Assembly: GCA_012934845.2 (NCBI GenBank)
Contig: WNNJ02000492.1
Location: forward strand, 1-64,000
Direction: 5' to 3'
Source: Pomphorhynchus laevis
Taxonomy: Eukaryota; Acanthocephala; Palaeacanthocephala; Echinorhynchida; Pomphorhynchidae
DNA: 64,000 bases
The stretch's first letter is position 1, and every line of letters starts with the position of its first letter. The notes below the pieces were generated by a model that searched no databases, was not told the origin of the DNA, and saw nothing but the letters and a program-made list of their open reading frames with translations. The translations under genes were made by a program, and so were the position numbers. Positions 57,881 through 64,000 of the stretch are shown here, one piece after another.

Positions 57881-60800
57881 TAGTGAATTTATTATTTGGT
57901 TTACATCATAGCGACTTGTAATTGATAGTCTGAAAAAAACACAATTAAGAAAATCACTAACAAATGTGAAATTGTTCATTTAGATGTCAAAATTTTAAAT
58001 AAATATTTAATTTATTTATATTTTTTAATAATTAAATCAGCTAACTGAGTCTACGTATTTAATATAATTATAAAATAAACAAAACATAATAATGCTAAAT
58101 CAAAATTTAATAATTAAATAATAAAATTAATAATTGTTTTTAGATTTTCTAAAATTTAAATCAATATTTGTTTTTATAAACAAATATTTCTTTAGCGTTA
58201 AATATTTAAAAATTATAAAAATTTGTTAGCATTAAAAATATTTGCAAGAATATACATTAATTTATAAGATAACACAATGTATATTGATGAAACAATATAA
58301 GATAAAACAATGATTTTTCAAAAAAATATTTGTCAGATATTTTTATAAGATATTTTTATAAGGTCCTTCAGCAAAATGCATTTCACGTAAAGCGTTTAAT
58401 TTACACTTAAATACTAGGTAGACGTTAGGATAACCAACGTATATAGATCTTAAAAAATTGGCGCAATATATTTCAATTCACAGTAAAGGTTTTATTCATT
58501 TTGTTGCATTTATTCAATGTTTTAATCGTAGTGGTGTTGCGTTGCTCTTCAAGCATTGAACCTATTCCATATCTTAATCAGATAGGTTATAACAAATAAT
58601 ATTCTGCTGATTTTGTTTAATTAATTATTGTTTTGTATTAAATATTAGTAATATTATGATTCAAGTTATGCTTTATAAATTGACATCGAATAAATTAGCG
58701 GAATATATTTCAATTCACCATTTGCATATTTTCCAGTTTAGTTCTTGGTGGCTCATTGCATTTATATTTTCACTATGATCAGGAAGAATTTTGTATTTAA
58801 AGAGCACAGGTAGTGTTTTAATTGACAATGATGCGATAATAATGTTGTCTCTAAAATTAAATGCTTTCAGATTAAAATAAATGCTTGCTTAACAGACATT
58901 ATAAATACTTTGAAGTTACGGGTTGTGGCTTGGAATGACAATGCTGTTTTGTTTCTGAAACGGGTAAAAGCAATATCAAAATGTACTTGAATAAGGAATT
59001 GAGGTCATCAAAGGACCTGGTATGTTTTCAGTTTCGACTCTATTTTCCTCTATCTAGCATATAAGTCGCGGCTGAAATGTTTATTGTGTAATTAAGGGCA
59101 AAATCACACACAAAATATTTTGCAACTATTTGATGCCTTATAAAGGAATATTGAATTATAGTTTCAGATATTCCTTAAGATAGCATCAAATAGTTACCGA
59201 AATATCAGCGCAAATAAATATTTATTTCTTCATGCTGAACGTTGCCTTTATTTTTTGCTTTTTACAGTTTATACCAAAAAGCATTAGTCCTAAAAGACTG
59301 CAAACTTAATTTTATCCCTGATTGTATAATAGTAAATATAATTGTATCTATTACAATTATATTAACCGACCTCATTCGATAATGATTCGAAGAATTACCT
59401 CAACAATGCATTTTTCAATAATTTACAACAAACGATAAGTGAACCATTGATTCAAAATAGAAATTAAAATTAAAAAATTAATTTTTTAATAACTACATTG
59501 TGTCTTAGCAACAAAAATAATATTGTGAAAAATTTTATTTTTATAATATTTTATAATTATAATAATTTATATAATAATTATATGTTAATAACTTTTTATA
59601 TACACGTATGATTGTCAAAATGATTTATCTTTATATATCCTTTAAGATACATAAACATTTAATTATGGTATGCCTTAAATAGTCGTGTCATTTTATATAA
59701 ACTAATGAACACATGTAAATGCATCTTTACAAATGAAAAGGTAAACTGATTAATGTTCTACTTACCAGAATGTTTCTTCGTACCTTATGCTTCAACAAAT
59801 TTTTATTAAATTCTTCGTAGAATAAATAATTACGAGTGGCTTACATTTATCTAAGTTGCATTTAGTATGAGTCACAAATATCTACTAGAAAATCTATGAG
59901 CTTAAGGCTCATAGATTTTAATTCGAACGACTCATCATCAGTTCGGAATTAAATTATTCATATTGTCTAATATGAATGTGTAATAGATTAGAAAAATTAA
60001 CTTAAATTAGTAAATGTTTTTGTTGAACTGCTTGAGTTATTCTTTTCTGATATCAAATTATTAAAAAACACGTCAATTAACATTTTACAATTAGTCTGTT
60101 ACCACATGAATAAAAATATGATAAAATTGTAGAATTCATTCACCAGTAATGTATAACTCTCATCCAGAGATAAAATATATTGCAGGTCTCTTTAAATTTT
60201 TCTTATGCAAGAGCGCTCTTAAAGACTACCATCACCTGCGATTTAGAAAAATTGAGTAGATTAGTAATAATATTAATAATAATTAAAATTAATAAATTAT
60301 TAATAATTAATTAGTTATAATTAATTTGCTAATTATTAATTTGTTTGGTTTTAAAAATATGTCCTATCGAAACTTATTAGTTTATTTCGAACCAAAAATT
60401 AATGGATTGTTTTGTTTTTTCAAACTAATTAATTAAATAAGCACATATGTGTTTACTAAATATATTAATCACTTTCTCTGTAATAAGATGGAACACATTT
60501 TTATAAGATATTTATAAGACTTTTTATAAGATATTTGTAAGATATTTAATATTGATTAATATATCGATTATATTAAAAGTTGTTTAAATGAAAAATTTCA
60601 ATAAAAAAATTAAAGCATTGTTAATATAATAAATTATTGATTTTATGTTTAATTAGTTGATGTGAAAATTCCCTTTTACATTAATATATTTATATTTTAT
60701 TTACATTTATATAAATATAATTTAATTTACTTTATAATATGTTATTCACGTAAAACTATATTTGTATAATAAATATGAGCAATTTTTGTAGTGTTACAGT

Positions 60801-61210
60801 GCCACACAAGAGGAGAACTCTTGCAGATTGAGGGGGCGGTCTTATAGCATGATCTCCATATCTCACTTCTCTTCGAAGCACCTCTCCTTCCTCCAAAGCG
60901 TCATTCTCCAGGTACGAAGGAGCCATTCACTCACCGTCTTCCAAAGGACCTACGCTTCTGAACTCCACACCGCAGCTATGGTCATTGCTGGTGGGACATC
61001 TTCAGAACTCTGCAGAGAATTGTATAAAATGCATAAAAATATGCACTTTTGAATATTTATTTGTTTTGTCAACCACATGCATGAAAATATACAGGTGGTA
61101 AGAAAATACACGTTAACATGATCTGTTAGTTATCTACTTTAGGATGGCTAGAACCATGGAAATTTTAAAAACCTGCTTTATTTGTTCTAATGAAGAAAGA
61201 AAGTAGATTT
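57560..61210. repeat. Right arm of the large mosaic inverted repeat
   Basis: Inverse counterpart of 42593-44740 (block list there). It includes the region downstream of fukutin-like exon 1 and, at 58390-58450 on the minus strand, a decayed copy of the exon 2 end with its short intron. The stretch 59050-60050 has no counterpart in the left arm and is AT-rich. Near 60830-61060 is a GC-richer block with a 74-codon plus-strand frame that is unrecognised. Confidence 0.65.
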
Positions 61211-61460
61211 AATTCAATCTTCAAATCATATTTGAAGATTGTATTTTTTCATGTTGTATTTTTCAACTACATGCATGAAAATATACAGGTGGTACGAAAA
61301 TAAAGTTTAGCATTAATAATAAAGATTTTCTTAATAAAAAATCAAAAAACTACTAAAACTTTAGTACATTATTATGTCAAACAAGAAACGCTTCTAAGCT
61401 TCACACAGCAGCCAGGGCCATTGTCGGTAGAACACCTTCATAACTCGACAGAGAAGTTTA

Positions 61461-62060
61461 GTGGAACTAAATTTATATATTATTATGTGTTTCTTTTATT
61501 TTGAATGTACAACAAGTTGTTTCCTTTCTCTAATTTATTATGGATTTTACAGTATGAGACCAATAATGATCTTCCACAACTTCGTAAACATTTCCTTTAT
61601 TATCCAAGTGAATATGTATACTATTTACATAAAATCCACTTTCTGTACGATCATAATTCCTTCTTATCGCTATGAACACGTCATTACATCTACCAGCGTC
61701 CTCGATGATACCAACATCAGCTTTTTCATGGTCTTCGACTGCATGAACATTGTTTTTCTTCTATTATCTGTAATACCTTCATCGCTTTCGACAATATCAC
61801 CGATAAATCCAACTTCAGCTTGTCCATGGTCATCCAGCTCATTTCTATAATTTGTAAAGCCGTCATTACTCTCCCTAACATCATTGATAAAACCGATCTC
61901 AGCAATATCATGGTCAAAGAGTCCCATTATCATGGACACAATTCCAAAGAGTCCCATATATCTCACTCTTTAAGCACTTTTTGTCCATCATCAGATACGT
62001 CTTCAAGACAAGATTATAAGCAAAATCACAACCCCTCCAAGTTAATTAAATAAATACTTA
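61461..62060 (-). pseudogene. Small internally repeated ORF
   Basis: The minus-strand frame 61966-61670 encodes two ~26-residue repeats, HDIAEIGFINDVRESNDGF and HGQAEVGFIGDIVESDEGI. A third version (DHEKADVGIIEDAGRCNDVF) lies just downstream in another frame. Acidic and of unknown function. The frame change suggests a decayed repeat gene; the plus-strand frame across it is its shadow. Confidence 0.35.
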
Positions 62061-62542
62061 CAATTTCTTTGAAGCTATGACGCACATTTTGATGAACCAT
62101 TTTTTAACATCGTTAGTAAAAGATTCTTTTACTAAAAAGCAGCATTAAACTAATAATAAACATATATAGAGGAAATAAAAACAAAAACAGTCAAGAGTTC
62201 GACGTTAATGTGAGCCAAAAGTTATCATGTCAAAAGAGAACAGAGAATCAAAATCATCCAGCTAACATCAATGTGTCGCCCTCCCGCTGAACCACTTAGG
62301 GTCTTTCACTCACCTGAGAGTCCAGTCGAGGCGGACTATGGTAGGTAATCTCGGGATAAGGATCTTTAGAAACATTAGTCCTTGCTCTGGGATTCCTCTG
62401 GAAAATAAGACTAATCCCAAGATTGCTCAGGTATCTAAAAAATGTACCTGAGCATCCCATCTTAATGACAGATGATGGGCTAGTTTTAGGGTCCATCTAG
62501 CTATCTTCAGAACAATTTTTAATCTATTCAAGTATGATCAGG

Positions 62543-62640
62543 CTTGCGTTGAAATAACTTGCGTTGAAATAACTTGCGTTGAAATAACTTGCGTTGAAAT
62601 AACTTGCGTTAAAATAACTTGCGTTGAAATAACTTGCGTT
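62543..62640. repeat. Minisatellite, 15-bp unit
   Basis: Six full units of GAAATAACTTGCGTT (one starts with A) plus a partial first unit. It lies at the 3' edge of the LINE remnant. Confidence 0.95.
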
Positions 62641-62644
62641 GAGA

Positions 62645-63860
62645 TGTAGGAATTAAATTGGGTCAGACTCGCGTTTCCTACAACAAGGAAGAGTCGAATA
62701 GCTGCGTGGAAAAAGGCCACTCTGATTATATCGAAGTGGAACCTCCTCAGCAACGTATCTTTGTCCAGTCGCCAAAGTAGTAGGTCGTGCTAGTGGACAA
62801 CTTTTGGCGCGACTGCTCAACACGAAAGGGCATTAACAGTCACTTCCCACTTAGCAGTAGTATATCGAGGAGATAATTTGTTCTTGTGCAATGAAAGGTG
62901 CGGGACGGTGGTTTGTGAGTAAGATATTCGTTTATAGCTCTGCGGAGTGCTGCATTAATCCTATAACCAGTTCTGTCGCTGAAGTCACCAAGCAACATGT
63001 CGTAACCGCTATATATATGATCCAGAAGGTCAAGGTTCTTATGGTTCTCTCCCGGCCGAATATAGATATTGGCTATACTGATGCGTTTACAGTTCTTACA
63101 AAGTGTTTTCGCTAAACAAGACAGAGCAGGACGAGAATAGTTCAGTAAGAGGGAAGATCTTAAGTTACTCTTAACTAAGGTTAGAATACCTTGAAATGAA
63201 GAGATGTGATATACGGAGTGAAGTGGGTAGTTATGTGCTTTGATAAAAATCGAGTAATGACCTGGATGGAACTAATAGATCTAATCTCCTGAAGGACTAT
63301 AACATCGGCATCTCGACTAGATAGAAGGCTAAGGACAGAAGCACCTCAAGAGTTTCACTGAATGAGGTTCAGTGAAAACGGTTTAAAACTACTTACTATT
63401 GCAATGGTGTCACCAGGAAGAATAGCTCAACCCTCTAGTTAGGCTAGACTATGGAAAGTTACCCTTCCCATCTCCAATCCAACAAAAGGATAAGTTAGCC
63501 CTTCTTTGCTTCGGGCATTTTTATTATATCCACTGTTTGGCAGCTGCCATGTCTTGCTCTTCTTTGAAATCCGAGCAGTAGATGTCAAGCATGGTCGCTT
63601 CTTTGAAGTTAGATAATTTCGCATCTTTAGAAGTAGAAATCATGCTTCAGGGTTGCGTCATATACCGTCTTAGTTAGGCTTTAAAATGGACACACTTACT
63701 TGACCACGCAAGGTGTTTAAGCATGCAGTTACAGTAATGCGGGTAATTGTGGCATGTGTCAAGATCATGTTCATTGTGTTGCCAGCCACAAACACCACAG
63801 GTCTCTGAACGTATACAGTAGACTCCCGGTGACCCCAGTTGTGACACTGGCTACAATAAA
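62645..63860 (-). pseudogene. LINE ORF1 zinc knuckles and endonuclease remnant
   Basis: Minus strand. 63860-63680 carries Cys/His knuckles in two frames (CSQCHNWGHRES; CGVCGWQHNEHDLDTCHNYP; CNCMLKHLAWSSKC), the nucleic-acid-binding end of a CR1/jockey-type ORF1. 63080-62700 reads SIANIYIRPGENHKNLDLLD, GYDMLLGDFSDRTGYRINAA and, further on, HFDIIRVAFFHA, the endonuclease. There are several stops; no RT follows. A related copy is at 39766-40815. Confidence 0.6.
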
Positions 63861-64000
63861 GTAAATCAGATTTTATGAAGATATATGCGAAAATTTTAAG
63901 TTACAACCCAAAATAACGTTGCCAAAATTAAAGCATTCGCTTCTGAGTGTTGGCGAATGCAATGTTAGGGTTGCCTCATTTTCCCATTATAAATCATATG
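63861..64000. other. Window edge, no feature seen
   Basis: Possibly more of the LINE ORF1 on the minus strand; too short to say. Confidence 0.3.

Overview
The window looks like gene-poor, AT-rich nuclear DNA of an invertebrate animal. Two multi-exon genes have GT-AG introns. One of them is a fukutin-like glycan-modifying gene, a family typical of animals. Around them lie non-LTR retrotransposons with both types of endonuclease, a Penelope-like element, tRNA-headed SINEs, Ty3 fossils and foldback elements. No operons, Shine-Dalgarno sites or other bacterial features were seen. The phylum cannot be fixed from sequence alone.

Layout. 0-1.2 kb: two foldback structures, the first holding SINE copies with a hammerhead ribozyme core. 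2.5-8.7 kb: host gene 1 (+), a predicted secreted Gln/Leu-rich repeat protein in four exons, with SINEs in its large last intron. 9.05-11.46 kb: CR1/L2-like LINE (+). 12.06-12.75 kb: LTR-element and other repeat fragments. 13.4-14.8 kb: a single-LIM-domain gene (-) and a nearly identical 660-bp tandem duplicate. 14.8-17.64 kb: an RLE-type (Utopia-like) non-LTR element (-). 18.4-20.2 kb: another hammerhead SINE, then a truncated Penelope-like element with a GIY-YIG domain (-). 21.6-22.1 kb: LINE endonuclease remnant. 22.36-31.01 kb: a broken Ty3 element whose 5' LTR is split by a 4.74-kb foldback element made of thirteen 370-bp units (eight forward, five reverse) with an 11-bp target duplication. 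31-34.1 kb: LTR and RLE-element fragments. 34.77-35.43 kb: an uninterrupted gene (+) with a fibronectin-III-like C-terminus. 37.7-42.6 kb: Ty3 and LINE fossils. 42.6-44.7 kb and 57.6-61.2 kb: arms of a mosaic inverted repeat. Between and inside them lies host gene 2 (-), a seven-exon fukutin-like gene (44.73-57.88 kb). 61-64 kb: a small internally repeated ORF, a minisatellite and another LINE remnant.

How the parts relate. The host genes appear independent of each other and have introns colonised by transposons. The most striking theme is the recurrence of hammerhead-like cores (CTGANGA, a covarying stem, CGAAAC) in unrelated contexts: tRNA-derived SINEs, a 370-bp satellite-like unit, a small palindromic element, and the surroundings of the Penelope-like element. 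The SINE copy at 194-282 (-) keeps all the core parts and is the best ribozyme candidate. Exon structures and RNA folds were worked out by eye; reading-frame phase was checked across each proposed splice site.
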